DNA of 64,000 nt from Dasypus novemcinctus (GCF_030445035.2 NC_080678.1:117557947-117621946); one strand, 5' to 3'; positions 33,480 to 43,801 are shown, counted from the first letter of the stretch. The notes: generated by a model from the letters alone, not told the origin. Translations and numbers: made by a program.

Positions 33480-33632
33480 TTTGAACAGGAACTTGATAGA
33501 CTTTTTTTTAAATTTCTGTTCAATTTTATAGGTGTGATAATGGTATTGTGATTATGAAGGAATATGTCCTTAATTGTAAAAGATTCATGATGACATATTT
33601 AGGGCTGAAGTGTCATCATGTCTGCAATTTAT
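33480..33632 (+). mobile_element. Old L1 3' UTR, left half
   Basis: 'ggtattgtgattatgaaggaatatgtccttaattgtaaaagattcatgatgacatatttagggctgaagtgtcatcatgtctgcaattt' follows old mammalian L1-type 3' UTR wording. Its continuation is at 34.13 kb. Confidence 0.5.
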
Positions 33633-34112
33633 TGACCAAGATTGGTTTTCTCTTGAACAGGCTGCCGGCCTTGCTCCTTGCATGCCCCTACAGTCTCCCT
33701 CCTCCAACCTGACTACTTTGAAATTTATCTGGCAACTGAAGGACTGCAGAGAAAAACAACTCAGACTGCAGGGGAAAAAGGAGGGGAAAGACAAGTTCAG
33801 ATACTAGCTATTCCAAGCTATCAACCTTGGCCCTTCCTTCCCCCTCTTCCCTTCCTCTGTCCCAGCTCTTACAGATGACAGGTGGCCTAATTACTGCAGA
33901 GTAAAACAATCTAACCAAGTGCTCCTAACTCCACTCTCATTAAACTACTGCCAATGTCAAAGATCAAACCTCTACCGTCCTCCAAGCCACACGCAGCCCT
34001 TGAAAAGCTTGCTGTCCTTTTTATCAATGGAGTTGAGGTTTACTCTCTCTCCCCTTCCTTGGTAGCTATGAATAAAGTCATCCTTGCCTGTTTCCCACAG
34101 TCCAGTACAGCT
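33633..34112 (+). mobile_element. Possible LTR inserted in L1 3' UTR
   Basis: About 480 bp separates two collinear L1 halves. It carries 'gctatgaataaagtcatccttgcctgtttcccacag' near its 3' end, an LTR-like polyadenylation site followed by a short U5-like segment. The T-run after it (34112-34124) complicates the boundary. TG...CA ends are not certain, so the LTR call is tentative. Confidence 0.4.
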
Positions 34113-34124
34113 TTTTTTTTTTTT

Positions 34125-34310
34125 AATATTTCTTTCAAATGGCTCAGCACAAATAAAAATTAGTATATACAAATAAAGAAAATATGTCAAAATATTAACA
34201 ACTGGTGACTCTAGGTAAGGTATGAATACATCTATTGCTCATTGAATTCTATTGCATTTCTATTTGAAACGTTTGTAAGAAAATGCCAGGTTTTGTTTGA
34301 CCAAGAAAAA
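34125..34310 (+). mobile_element. Old L1 3' UTR, right half
   Basis: 'tctttcaaatggctcagcac...aaaatattaacaactggtgactctaggtaaggtatgaatacatctattgctcattgaattc' continues the wording that stopped at 33632 (normally TCTGCAACTTACTTTCAAATGGTTCAGC...TTAACAATTGGTGAATCTAGG). Confidence 0.55.
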
Positions 34311-34469
34311 GATAGTTGTTTACTGAAACAAGCTACGTAACACTTATGCCCTTCAAATCGCGTTTTTTGTGAAATGCTAAAAGGTTGTATACAGTCCTTT
34401 TAAGAGTGACAAGGCTGTGTGAAAATTTTCTCATAAAACAGACTAAGTAAACTACAGGAGTGTGTGTGA

Positions 34470-35325
34470 TAAGCTCATGTGTCAACTTGGTCAGGTGATG
34501 GTGTCCCGTTGTTTGGTCAAGGCAAGCACTGGCTTGCCTTGTTACTGTGAGGATATTTCATGGACTTAAATAATCAGTAAGATGATTGCATCTATGGCTG
34601 ATTAGATCTACAATCAACTGAGATAGCTTTCAATGAGGAGAGAAGTTTGAGCCAATCAGTCAGCGGCCTGAAAAGGAGAGGTAATGGGAAGCAGATGTGG
34701 CTCAGGCGATGGGACTCCAGTCTACCATACAGGAGGTGCAGGGTTCGATCCCCTGTGCCTTCTGGTGAAGGTGATCCGGCTGGAGTGGCAAGCTGGCCCA
34801 AGAAGAGAACTGACTTGCATGGCATGCTGGCCTGTGCAAGAGTGCTGGCCTGTGCAGGAGTGCTGACGCAGCAAGATGATGCAACAAAAAGAGACGCAGA
34901 GGAGAGACAGTAAGAGATGCAGCAGAGCGGGAGCTGATTTGGCATAGGAGAATGAGCACCTCTTTCCCACTCCGGAAGGTCCCAGAATTGGTTCTCAGTG
35001 CCACCTAAAGAAAAAACAAGCAGACACAGAAAAACACATAGTAAATGCACACAGAAAGCAGAGAGCCAGCACAAAAACAATGAGGGGGCTAGAAAAAAAA
35101 AAGTATAAATATAAAAAAGGAGATGTGATGATTTTAGCAGCCAGAAGAGAGAATTCCCATTTCTATTTCTGCCAGCCTGGGAAATTCATTGAAAAACTTT
35201 CATCAGAGTTCCCAGCCTGCCCTACAGAATTGTGCATCCCACAGTCACTTGAGACAATTCATATAAAACTCTAATATTTACACATATTACCTGTTGGTTC
35301 TGTCTCCCTAGAAAACTCTAATACA
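34470..35325. mobile_element. LTR-like repeat split by a SINE
   Basis: 'tcatgtgtcaacttggtcaggtgatggtgtcccgttgtttggtcaa...gctgattagatctacaatcaactgag' through 'ctgttggttctgtctccctagaaaactctaatacaagg'. The start (TGTGTCAACTTGG) and end (CTAATACA) match a widespread mammalian LTR-like repeat with TG...CA ends, whose name I cannot fix. A DAS-SINE occupies 34680-35114. Confidence 0.6.
34680..35114 (+). mobile_element. DAS-SINE, long form, sense
   Basis: One of the few sense copies: head 'gaagcagatgtggctcaggcgatgggactcc...ggttcgatccc', then 'gctgacgcagcaagatgatgcaacaaaaagagacgcagagg', and an A-rich tail. The duplication AAAAGGAGA lies at 34671-34679 and 35115-35123. The internal 'gctggcctgtgca(a/g)gagt' repeat occurs twice, and a second head-like segment follows. 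Confidence 0.92.
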
Positions 35326-35399
35326 AGGAACGATCCTTTCAGTTGGTGTGCATGAGACACTATACTAGCTTTACAATATTTTATCAACTCCACTACTTC

Positions 35400-36120
35400 T
35401 GCTACCCCACCAGCCTTGTGCGCTTTACTGCCAGGAGCAAAGCCCTGCTGTCACCGCGCTGTTCCTCCTTCCAGCTCTTTCCGCGTAAAGAGTCCGAATA
35501 AGGCTTTCCACGTGGGGTCCCGCCCGCTCCCTGCCGCCCCCTGCCGCCCCCTGCCGCCCTCTGCCGCTTCCCTGACGGCCCCTGCCGCCCCCTGCCGCCC
35601 CCTGCCGGCCCCTGCGGGCTCCTGGCAGTCCCTGCCGCACGCCGCACCGCGCCGAGCCCAGGGCGCCAATCAGCCGCTGGGGCTGACGGGAAATGGGCCT
35701 TGGTCCCCGTTGCGCCGGAAACGGGTAAGGCCCCTCTGCGCATGCACCATCTCGCTCGATCTCGCGGGCGCTGGCGCGGGCGCTGGCGCGAGCGGGGTGG
35801 CGCATGCGCGGAAGAGCTCGCGGAGGCTGGGGAGGGCCCTGCGGCTGAGCCGGAGGCGGAGCCGGGCTCTCAGGAGAGGCCGCCGCGGGGCGCTCTCGGG
35901 CTTCTTTCGGGTGCTCTTCGCTATGCCCTCCGCCCCTTTCCGGAAGGACCCTGCGTGCCTCAGAGAGGTGTCGCGTTGAGCCCTCGCCCACCGGGAGGTC
36001 GGGAGAGTCCCTTGCCACAAGTCGAGGGCCGAAGCGCGTTCCCCCGGAGCCCCCAGCCGCAGGGGACGGGCTCCGGTGAGCGCGTCCACGGCGACCTCCC
36101 TTCCCGTTTCCTCCTTCCAA
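35400..36120 (+). promoter_or_regulatory. CpG island, likely promoter
   Basis: The most convincing host regulatory region in the window. It is CpG-dense and has a perfect NRF1-type palindrome GCGCATGCGC at 35800-35809, a related GCGCATGC at 35738-35745, a CCAAT box (CCAAT 35666-35670 within GCCAATCAG) and ETS-like CCGGAA words (about 35714 and 35939). Two strong + strand splice donors follow: CGG|GTAAGG (GT at 35725) and CCG|GTGAGC (GT at 36076). C-rich 10-bp repeats (CCCCTGCCGC) lie at 35520-35640 and a 12-bp tandem (GGGCGCTGGCGC) at about 35766-35789. It is typical of a TATA-less mammalian promoter with a first exon on the + strand. Long frames on both strands here are composition artefacts. 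Confidence 0.7.
35800..35809. promoter_or_regulatory. NRF1-type site
   Basis: GCGCATGCGC is an exact palindromic NRF1 recognition sequence. It sits centrally in the CpG island between the CCAAT box and the downstream splice donor, as expected for a TATA-less promoter. Confidence 0.65.
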
Positions 36121-37060
36121 ACAGCGATTCTACCCAAACTCAGCATTGTGTGCTTCAGGGCAGGAGCTCAAGGACGGCACTGTCCTGTGTCAGATGTGGC
36201 CTCTGTTTCATTATGTGACCATTGTGTTTCTAGGTCCTTGGTGTCCTATCAGAGAGCTACTATCCAAGGGTTCTGGGCCTGAGCGGAACCGGCCAGTCTG
36301 TGTATCCCCAGAGGTCCGGGTTTATTTGCGTTTTTTGAAAGACTAGCCTGAGATCCTGGGGTCAGAGAGCTCCAAGGTTTGGAGCTCTGATACCTGTTCC
36401 GACTCAAATAATTTTGTCGCTTAGGCCCAGGTCCTGGTTCCTGGGAACAAAGCAGCTCTTGTGCGGCCAAGAGGGAACCTTAGGAAGAGAAATCCCACCT
36501 GGAAGATGGCCCACCCTCAGAGCTTCAGAGCAGAGGCAGAAGAGCCAGAGAAAGCGAAACCTACCTGTGAATGGCTAGAAGCAATTTGCAATCCTTGAGC
36601 TCCATCCAGAAGCCACCCCAAACTATAATAGGAGCTTTGAGCCAGATTTCAGAAGAGACATGTGAGCTGGGGCCAAGGCAGAGGGGCTGGCCTGCCCAGG
36701 AAGTGTTGCTTCATTTGAGGATTTGAGAGGGTGTGGTCTGGGGGTGGAAAAGAAGTGCCACCTACTCTAAGGAATTTCCTCTCAGGCCTCCCTAAATGCC
36801 CTCGACTCCTTTCAAACGCCCCACTATTTGCAGGTGACCAGGGGGCCTGGCTCCATGCCCCTTAGCAGACGGGGCGCTGAGAGATGCTGCTTCCATCCGA
36901 CTCCTGGGCTCAGAAGGTCGTGGGGGAAGGGCGTCCTGGATTGCCAATTTCTGCCTAACATGAAAGATGAGAACTGCTGAGTCCAAGAGGGTGAATGTGC
37001 AGTCAGGTTTTCTGGTATAGTTAAGTAAAAAACCAGTTTCTTTTATTTTCATTTTTATTT
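36121..37060. other. Unassigned DNA downstream of the CpG island
   Basis: Unique-looking sequence of moderate GC. If the donor at 36076 is used, this would be the first intron. No repeat family recognised, which contrasts with its surroundings. Confidence 0.45.
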
Positions 37061-37140
37061 AAAGGTGGTACCAGGGATTGAACCCAGGACCTGGCACATG
37101 GGAAGCAGGCGCTCAGCCACTGAACTACATCAAAACTGGT
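37055..37140 (-). mobile_element. DAS-SINE (short)
   Basis: 'ttaaaggtggtaccagggattgaacccaggacctggcacatgggaagcaggcgctcagccactgaactacatc' is the reversed head. It is flanked by AAACTGGTTTCT-like text on the right and AAACCAGTTTCT on the left, a probable target duplication of 'aaac(c/t)(a/g)gtttct'. Confidence 0.88.
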
Positions 37141-37313
37141 TTCTGTCAAAAGATGGAGAAACTGCTACCAACATAGAGAAGGGCCAAAGGACATTTTCCT
37201 ATGGGAGGGCGTTCTATTCACCTGGCAGGTGGAGCTTTTTAGGCAAGAGAATCCATGAGGGGAAAGGCAGGTTAGATTTCTTGTGGTCTCATTCTTTCTT
37301 TTTTCTTCCCCAG

Positions 37314-37373
37314 CTCCCCCCTTCATTATTCTCTACATGTTTCCCAGAGCAGCAGAAAATGGACAGATCTCAG
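37314..37373 (+). other. Candidate small exon with ATG
   Basis: A polypyrimidine tract and acceptor ('tctttcttttttcttccccag' ending 37313) precede 60 bp that contain an ATG at 37359 with A at -3 and G at +4. The frame reads M-D-R-S-Q to the donor CAG|GTGAGC at 37374. An alternative acceptor is 'tacatgtttcccag' ending 37347. An ATG mini-exon ending in -SQ with a phase-0 CAG|GT donor, 1.3 kb after a CpG island, is the usual second exon of KRAB zinc-finger genes. I found no KRAB-A, KRAB-B or C2H2 finger exon in the rest of the window, so the gene identity is open. Confidence 0.4.
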
Positions 37374-38600
37374 GTGAGCTGTTTATTTTATTCCTTACTT
37401 TGTTTACTGTGTCTTGTACGAGGTCTTTAAGGTCTGTAGTTGAGAATGGGAATGCAGAAATGGATGGAAATTAACATCAGGAATAATACACGGAAGGCTA
37501 TCAATATCAGGACAAAGTGGAATACAGAACTATATAGGCGCTATGATGTTATAGCTGATTTGTCTGATCTTTTTCAGGGCATAGCAATAATGCAGACATT
37601 ATCTGGGATGTGCTTTGCATTGACCATGGAAAGAAATCATGCTAAATCCTCATGAGGCATTTAGAGCTCTTGGCATTGAAGTCTAGACAATGTTCCTTTC
37701 CTGGTTTTTGTAAAGGTAACATAGACATGCTTTCTAAGTGAGTACCTGAAATCAGCGCAGCCTGCAGCCTGCCATTGATCCTCAGGGGAAGCATGGCACT
37801 GTGTCAGAGGTGAACTCAGCCAATCCAGGTTTCCAGGGGCCAAAACACCTTGGTCCCGTGGATTGCTTTCTGATGGTCCTAGTTGAGCCAGGCATAGAAT
37901 TTAGGATATCTCTGAAAAGAAAGACTTGTATCACCTTCAGATAATCTCTGTAAATATTATGTATACATGGTGCAGGAGATAGATTTCAAGTTGTGCGTTC
38001 TGGCAGATGTTTTCCCATTTCCCTTTGGCATTTTAAACTGCTTCACTTTGTGGATCTGTCTGATGAGGGACACCAGTGACCTTATTATGGCAAGGTTGTG
38101 GATACTTTAGTGCTTGCTTTAATTGAGCTTTCTGTCCAGTTGGTGCTCATATCCAGTCTCTCCTAGAGTGTTGTCTTGGCTGGTTTCTGGTTTTTTCCTC
38201 TCTCTGTGATTATTTCTTTTCACTTCTCTCCACGGAGCTATCTTCCTCTTGTGCCTTTCTTAATTGCTTCTCCCAAGGTGTCCATTCTTGATCCTCTTTC
38301 ATCCTTACTCTCCCTGATTCGCCTCTATGGGAAGGCATTATTTGCCGGACTGCTTGGCTCTGTCTTTCCCCTCTTTTAGACCCTAAAGGCCACCACTCTG
38401 CTGTATATCTCTGTAAGTATCCAAAGGCTCTTTAAACTCCATCGATTCAAATAAAAGTATTATAGCCCCCGACTCTTTCCCTTTATTTCCCATCCAATAT
38501 GATCACCAACCAGCCTGTCATCCAAGTGAAGAATGGCATTTATCCTAATGGATGTCTTTTACCTGCTACACAGCCAGTGATCAAGTTTTATTACTTTCAA
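37374..38600. other. Unassigned DNA, possibly intronic
   Basis: Mostly unique-looking. 38.15-38.55 kb ('aaggtgtccattcttgatcctctttcatccttactctccctgattcgcctc') hints at a decayed LINE2 copy, but I would not insist on it. No KRAB box or other domain is visible in any frame. Confidence 0.4.
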
Positions 38601-38856
38601 GTTATTAATTTTTGTTTTTTTGATTGAGTTAAAGGGCACAAGGCCCAGGTGAACTACTTGACAAATTTTTCTTGTACATAGATAGCTGTCACTCAGTTCA
38701 AGATATGGGACAGAAAACTATTTTGTGTTCTCTCCAAGACCTTACTTCCCCCATTGCCACTCAAGGGTAACCATTATTTTGCCCTCTATCGTTATATATT
38801 ATTTTGTCTGATTTTAAACTTCATATAAATAGAATCATACAATATATATTCTTTTT

Positions 38857-39292
38857 AAAAAATATACTTTTTCTTTTTTCTTTTTCTCCCCTTTCCTACC
38901 CTGCTGTTTTTTGCTGTCTATGTCCATTCGCTGTATGATCTTTTGTATCTGTTTCTCTTTTGGTCTTCTCTTTTTTCTCCTCTAAGATTCACTTGGATTC
39001 GATCCTGGGGACCTCTGATATGGAGAGGGGTTCCCTGTCGCTTGTGCAACCTCAGTTCCTGGTTTCTCTTGCGCCTCACCTTCATTCTCCTCTTTGTCTC
39101 TCTTTTGTTGCGTCATCACCTTGCTACGTGACTCACTTGCGTAGGCACTGACTCGCTGCACGGGCACTCAGCTTGCTGTGTGGGCACTGGCTTGCCAGGC
39201 AGGCCTGCTTTTTTTTTTTTTAACCAGGCTTTAACCTGGGTCTTCCCATGTGGTAGGCTGAAGCCCAGTCACTTGAGCCACATCTGCTTCCC
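38857..39292 (-). mobile_element. DAS-SINE with 'gggcact' repeat variant
   Basis: Duplication ATATTCTTTTT at 38846-38856 and 39298-39308. It has 'tgtccattcgctgtatgatcttttgtatctg', the short repeat segment 'cgtaggcactgactcgctgcacgggcactcagcttgctgtgtgggcactggcttgcc' and the reversed head. It belongs to the same subfamily as 50594-51092 and 59221-59968. Confidence 0.93.
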
Positions 39293-39679
39293 AATAGATA
39301 TTCTTTTTGTGTCTGATTCCTTTTATTCGACATTACATCTGTGAGATAGCCATGTTGTTGCATGTTGCAGGAGGTTTTTTCCCCCATCATGTGACGATAC
39401 CTCAATTTATCCATTCTAGTCTTGATGGACATTTGGGCTGTTTGTAATTTGGGTGTTTGCACATGTTCTTTGGTGTACATGTGCATTTGATTCTGAGGGA
39501 TGTAAATCTGGAAGTAGAATTGATGGCTTATTGCACATATATATGCTTAGCTTTGATAGAGTCCACCAAACATTTTCCAAAGTAATTGTATTATTTGATA
39601 CAAATGATATAGTCAGCCATATGCAAGAGATCCTGTTGCTCTATAGCCTAGTCAGCACTTGGTTTTGTTGGTGATGCTT

Positions 39680-39857
39680 TTTTTTTTTAAATTTATTTAT
39701 TTCCTCCCCCCATTGTTTGCATTTGCTGTCTGTTTGCTGTGTCTGTTCATTGTGTGCTCTCTATGTCTCCTCGTTTTCTTTTAGGAGGCACTGGAAACCC
39801 AACCTGGGACCTCCCATATGGTAGGCAGGTACTCAACTGCTTGAGTCACATCTGGTC
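39680..39857 (-). mobile_element. DAS-SINE, short form with A-tail
   Basis: T-run, 'aaatttatttatttcctccccccattgtttgcatttgctgtctg', 'aggaggcactggaaacccaacctgggacctcccatatggtaggcaggtactcaactgcttgagtcacatc'. It is close in form to the copy at 23.77 kb. Confidence 0.92.
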
Positions 39858-39859
39858 TT

Positions 39860-40034
39860 AGGCTTTCTCTCTCTCTCTACCCCCTTCCCCTCCCCCTCCA
39901 CCTCCCCCCCCAAACTTGTGAGTGTAGTGGTATCTCTCTCTCTCTTTTATTTTAGGTAGATACTGGGGATCAAACCTGTTACCTCATACATGGGAAGCAA
40001 GTACTCAACCACGTGTGCTACATCTCCTCCCCTC
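39860..40034 (-). mobile_element. CT-repeats and a short DAS-SINE
   Basis: (TC)n runs and a C-rich tract precede 'ttaggtagatactggggatcaaacctgttacctcatacatgggaagcaagtactcaaccacgtgtgctacatctcctcccc', a reversed monomeric head. Confidence 0.85.
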
Positions 40035-40040
40035 ATTTTG

Positions 40041-40935
40041 TTTTTTTCGTTCTTTTTTAAAAATTTTTATTTTATTTCTTAATTATCTTCTTTAAAGTTA
40101 ATAGATCACACAAAATATTACATTAAAAAACATAAGATGTTCCCATATACCCCACTCCCCACCCCCACCCCCATCATTTTTTTAAGTTGTATTTTTTTGA
40201 AGATACAAGGTCACAAAAAATGTTATATTAAAAAATGTACGAGGTTCCCATATACCCCCCCCCACTCCTCCCACATCAACAACCTCTTTCATCATTGTGG
40301 CACATTCATTGCAATTGGTGAATACATTTTAGAGCACTGCTGTACCACATGGATAATAGTTTACATTGTAGTTTACACTCTCCCCCAGTACATTCAGTGG
40401 GTTATGGCAGGATATATAATGTCCATTATCTGTCCCTGCAATATCGTTTAGGAAAACTCCAAGTCCTGAAAACGCCCCCACATTACATCTCTTCTTCCCT
40501 CTCTCTGCCCTCAGCAACTACCATGGCCACTTTCTCCATAACAATGCTACAATTTCTTCCATTACTAGTCACAATAGTTCTATAGTAGAGTATCAGTAAG
40601 TCCACTCTAATCCATATTTTGTTCCTCCATCCTGTGGCCCCTGGGAGGTGATGTCCAGTCCACCTCTATATTGAGAGGGGGCTTAGATCCCACATGGATG
40701 ATCGTTGCAGTTCTCCTGCTTGTGGTTGTAGGCACTCTCGTTTCCCTTGTGTGGTTGTTGACCATCTTCACCTCCCTGTTAGCTGATCTGGGTAAATCCA
40801 ACGAACCAGAGAGTAGGAGTTGAAACTCTGCTGAGGCTCAGGGCCCAGCTGGCACATGGACAGTCCAGAGATTCAAGTCTCCTGAGTATACACCAACCCC
40901 AGCACCAACCACAGGTTCAATAAGTGACAGAAGAG
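40041..40935 (-). mobile_element. Xenarthran L1 3' UTR insertion
   Basis: About 895 bp lies between duplications CTCATTTTG (40032-40040 and 40936-40944). T-rich start then 'aatattacattaaaaaacataag...ttcccatataccccactcccc', an inner repetition of the same phrase at 40.22 kb, 'gcactgctgtaccacatggataatag', 'gtgggttatggcaggatatataatg', 'ccctgggaggtgatgtccagtccacc' and 'accaaccccagcaccaaccacaggttc'. This is all 3' UTR, so it is a 5'-truncated L1 in reverse. It is the best-preserved reference for the pieces at 2.6, 9.2, 16.9 and 17.6 kb. Confidence 0.85.
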
Positions 40936-41285
40936 CTCATTTTGGTTTTGATTTGCATCTTTCTGATGCCTGATAGTATCAAACATGCTTTCATATATTT
41001 CCTGGCCATTATTTTATCTTTATCTGATTTTTGGTTAAAAAAAAATCTATTCTGGTCTTTTGCCTATTAAAAAAAAATGGTGTTTGTCTCTGCCATATTA
41101 ACTTGTAGGAGTTCTTTATATATTCTTTATATGAGTCCTTTGTCAGATAGAGGTATTGGAAATATCTTCTTTGAGTCTGATACTTGTTCTGAATTTTAAT
41201 GAAGTCCAATTTATTTTTTTTTATGTGCTCTTAGTCCAGTCTTTACTTCTGTGTGCTCTTTATGTTCTGTTTAAAAAAACTTTAC

Positions 41286-41425
41286 ACCAAATGCAATGAA
41301 TGTTTCATGATGATGGAGGAGATTGTTGTTATGGGGGGAGGAGTGGGGTGAGGGTCGTTGGTGGTATATGGGGACCTCATATTTTTTGAATGTAATATTA
41401 AAAAAATAAATAAGAAAGGAGAAAA
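41286..41425 (+). mobile_element. Very short 5'-truncated L1 tail, sense
   Basis: About 140 bp ('ttcatgatgatggaggagattgttgttatggggggaggagtggggtgagg...atggggacctcatattttttgaatgtaatattaaaaaaataaataag') between duplications AAAAAAACTTTAC at 41273-41285 and 41426-41438. It is the extreme 3' end of the same L1 family found in reverse at 40.0-40.9 kb. Confidence 0.88.
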
Positions 41426-41952
41426 AAAAAAACTTTACCTATTCCTAACTCAAAAATTCTATTTTCATCTAGAATTTGAATGTTTTAACTTTCACATTTA
41501 AGTATGATACATCTTAAAGTATTTTATATACATATACACATATGCGTATGTATACTTAGATACACATATACATATGTACATACATATTTTGATATGAGCT
41601 ATGGCTATCCATTTCCTCCAGGACCATTTATTGAAAGACATTCCTTTCAAATTTGCAGTGGCGTCTTTGTTGAAAATCAGGTAGCCATCTACTTGTGGGT
41701 CTCTTTTTGGATTCTCAGTTCTATTGCAGTTGTCTCTTTGTCTAGCATTGTGCCAATATTTCCAGCCCCTGTTACTGTAGCTTTATAACATAAATAATAT
41801 GTGTAACATATTGAATGATTAAAAAAATTTATGTGTCCAGTACATTTAATTGAGAAATGTATGTTTTTATTCAACTGTTTTCTTTTTCAAGTTATTGTCT
41901 ATATTTTCAATTATTAAATGTACAAATATATTGAAAAAGGAAAAGCATTTGC

Positions 41953-42040
41953 AGGGAACTGATATGGCTCAAGTAATTGAGACCTGCTTCCCATATGGGA
42001 GGTCCTGGTTTGTTTCCCAGTGCCTCCTAAGAAAAACAAA
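41953..42040 (+). mobile_element. DAS-SINE (short), sense
   Basis: 'cagggaactgatatggctcaagtaattgagacctgcttcccatatgggaggtcctggtttgtttcccagtgcctcctaag' then an A-rich tail. Confidence 0.88.
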
Positions 42041-42082
42041 CAAATGATAAAACCAAGCAAACATGAAAAGAAACACTTCAGC

Positions 42083-42195
42083 TTAGGGGCCGAAGTGGCT
42101 CAGTGGTTGAGCACCGGTTTCCCACGTGCAAGGTCCCGGGTTCAATCCCTGGCCCCTGGGTACTTGAAAAAAAAAAAAAAGGGAAAAAGAAAGAG
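42083..42195 (+). mobile_element. DAS-SINE (short), sense
   Basis: 'aggggccgaagtggctcagtggttgagcaccggtttcccacgtgcaaggtcccgggttcaatccctggcccc' then A14 and an A/G tail. The B-box GGTTCAATCC is intact. Confidence 0.92.
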
Positions 42196-42519
42196 GTAAT
42201 TGCAGTAGTTCAGATGATGCAAGGTGATGGTGGTGGCTGGAGGGCAGAGAGAAGCCTGGAATGTTAGCAGAGCCAGGTCCACTGTAGGCCCAGCTCAAGT
42301 GTTCTTTTCACTCCCCTTCACATAATACCTTCAGAACCATAATTACTGGCACCGCAGTCTTAGACCTGCCCTTCTGCCTTCTCCTTGCCCTTCCATTTGA
42401 CGTCAATGTCTGAACTAGGTCAGAGGAAAAAAATTATAATTTTTTGAGACTTTGTCCATATCCCAAATTCTCTGCAGAATGTAAAGAAGTAGGCAAACTA
42501 AATTTATGCAAATGCCATT
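42196..42519. other. Unassigned DNA
   Basis: Unique-looking insert between repeats. No gene seen. Confidence 0.4.
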
Positions 42520-42930
42520 ATTTTTTTCTTGAGATATAATTCACATATCCAAGTATTCACCCTTTTAAAGTGTACAATTCAGTGACTTTATTATATTCAC
42601 AGCTATGTACAACCATCACCACTATTTAATCCCAGAACATTTCATCACCCCAAAAAAGCCAACCCAGTGTTACCATCACCACCATCCACTACCAAAACTT
42701 AGTGAATGTAATTAATATCACTGAAATGTATACTTAAAATGAGAAATGTTAATCCTGTGTGTATGTTACCACAATAAAAATTAAAGGAAAGAAGCCCCAT
42801 ATCCATTCATAGCCGTTAACCATGCCCCTGTCTCTAGCTCCTGGCAACCACTAATCTACTTTGTCTCTATGGATTTGCCTATTCTGGGCGATTCAAATAA
42901 ATGCAATCATACCAAAAAAAAGTGTTCATA
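42520..42930 (-). mobile_element. Reversed L1M 3' UTR fragment
   Basis: 'cttgagatataattcacatatccaagtattcacccttttaaagtgtacaattcagtgac', 'gctatgtacaaccatcaccactatttaatcccagaac' and 'ctggcaaccactaatctactttgtctctatggatttgcctattctgg' are classical reversed L1M wording. A small sense insert lies at about 42690-42790 ('gtatacttaaaatgagaaatg...ttaccacaataaaaattaaag'), itself resembling an L1-type 3' end. Confidence 0.8.
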
Positions 42931-42984
42931 TCTGTGGATATAAGTTCCCCACCTTTGTTTTTCAAGATAGCTTTGGCTTGGGGG

Positions 42985-43085
42985 AGTGGATGTCACTCAG
43001 TGATTGAGCACCTGCCTCCCACACATGAGGTCCCAGGTTCAATCCCCAGTACCTCCTGAAAGTAAAAAGTAAAACAACAGCAGCA
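42985..43085 (+). mobile_element. DAS-SINE (short), sense
   Basis: 'ggggagtggatgtcactcagtgattgagcacctgcctcccacacatgaggtcccaggttcaatccccagtacctcctg' plus an A-rich tail. GATAGCTTTGGC/GATTGCTTTGGC on the flanks looks like the target duplication. Confidence 0.92.
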
Positions 43086-43424
43086 ACAAAAAAGATTGCT
43101 TTGGCTATTTTAAGTTCTTCGTATTTCTACATAAATTTTATGATCATCTTATAAATTTCTCCCCCAAAACCTTGCTGGAATTTGGTATTGCTTTGAAAAC
43201 CAAATTGATCTGTAGATAGTATAGGTCATATTAATATTGACCTTTCAATTTATGAACATGGTATTTCTCTCTATTAGGTCTTTAATTTTTCTCAGCAAGG
43301 TTTGATAATTTTTCATGTGGAGTCCTTGTACTTCTTTTGTTAGATTTATTAATAGGTACTTGAAAACTTTTTCCCTATTTGTGTGTTGCTTGTATGTAGA
43401 AATGTGGTTGATTTTTTTGTATAT

Positions 43425-43801
43425 ATATATATATATTTAAAGATTTATTTATTTATTTAATTTCCCCCCCTCCCCTGGTTGTCTGTTCTTGGTGTCTATT
43501 TGCTGCGTCTTGTTTCTTTGTCCACTTCTGTTGTCGTCAGCGGCACGGGAAGTGTGGGCAGCGCCATTCCTGGGCAGGCTGCTCTTTTCTTTTCACGCTG
43601 GGCGGCTTTTCCTCACGGGCGCACTCCTTGCGTGTGGGGCTCCCCCACGCGGGGGACACCCTTGCGTGGCACGGCACTCCTTGCACGCATCAGCGCTGCA
43701 CATGGCCAGCTCCACACGGGTCAAGGAGGCCCGGGGTTTGAACCGCGGGCCTCCCGTATGGTAGACGGATGCCCTAACCACTGGGCCAAAGTCCGTTTTC
43801 C
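43425..43801 (-). mobile_element. DAS-SINE, long form
   Basis: Duplication GATTTTTTTGTATAT at about 43410-43424 and 43802-43816, following an (AT)n tract. It lacks the 'tgtcatcttgttgtgtcagctc' segment present in others (reads 'cggcacgggaagtgtgggcagcgcc'), as does the copy at 62.4 kb, so both may be one subfamily. Confidence 0.95.

Noticed and set aside
35416-36218. Frames of 187-231 codons over the 35.4-kb CpG island
   Set aside because: Composition-driven frames on both strands with repeated PLPPPA/GRQGAA words. The island is better explained as promoter and non-coding exon.
37560-37660. Possible KRAB-A exon after 'gatctttttcag' at 37.58 kb
   Set aside because: The following codons do not give the V-F-x-D-V-A or E-E-W pattern in any frame, so it is not a KRAB box.
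42083-42160. tRNA-like folds with A-box and B-box words in many SINE heads
   Set aside because: They are tRNA-derived SINE heads followed by A-tails, many decayed. None has a clean cloverleaf, discriminator and terminator of a real tRNA gene.
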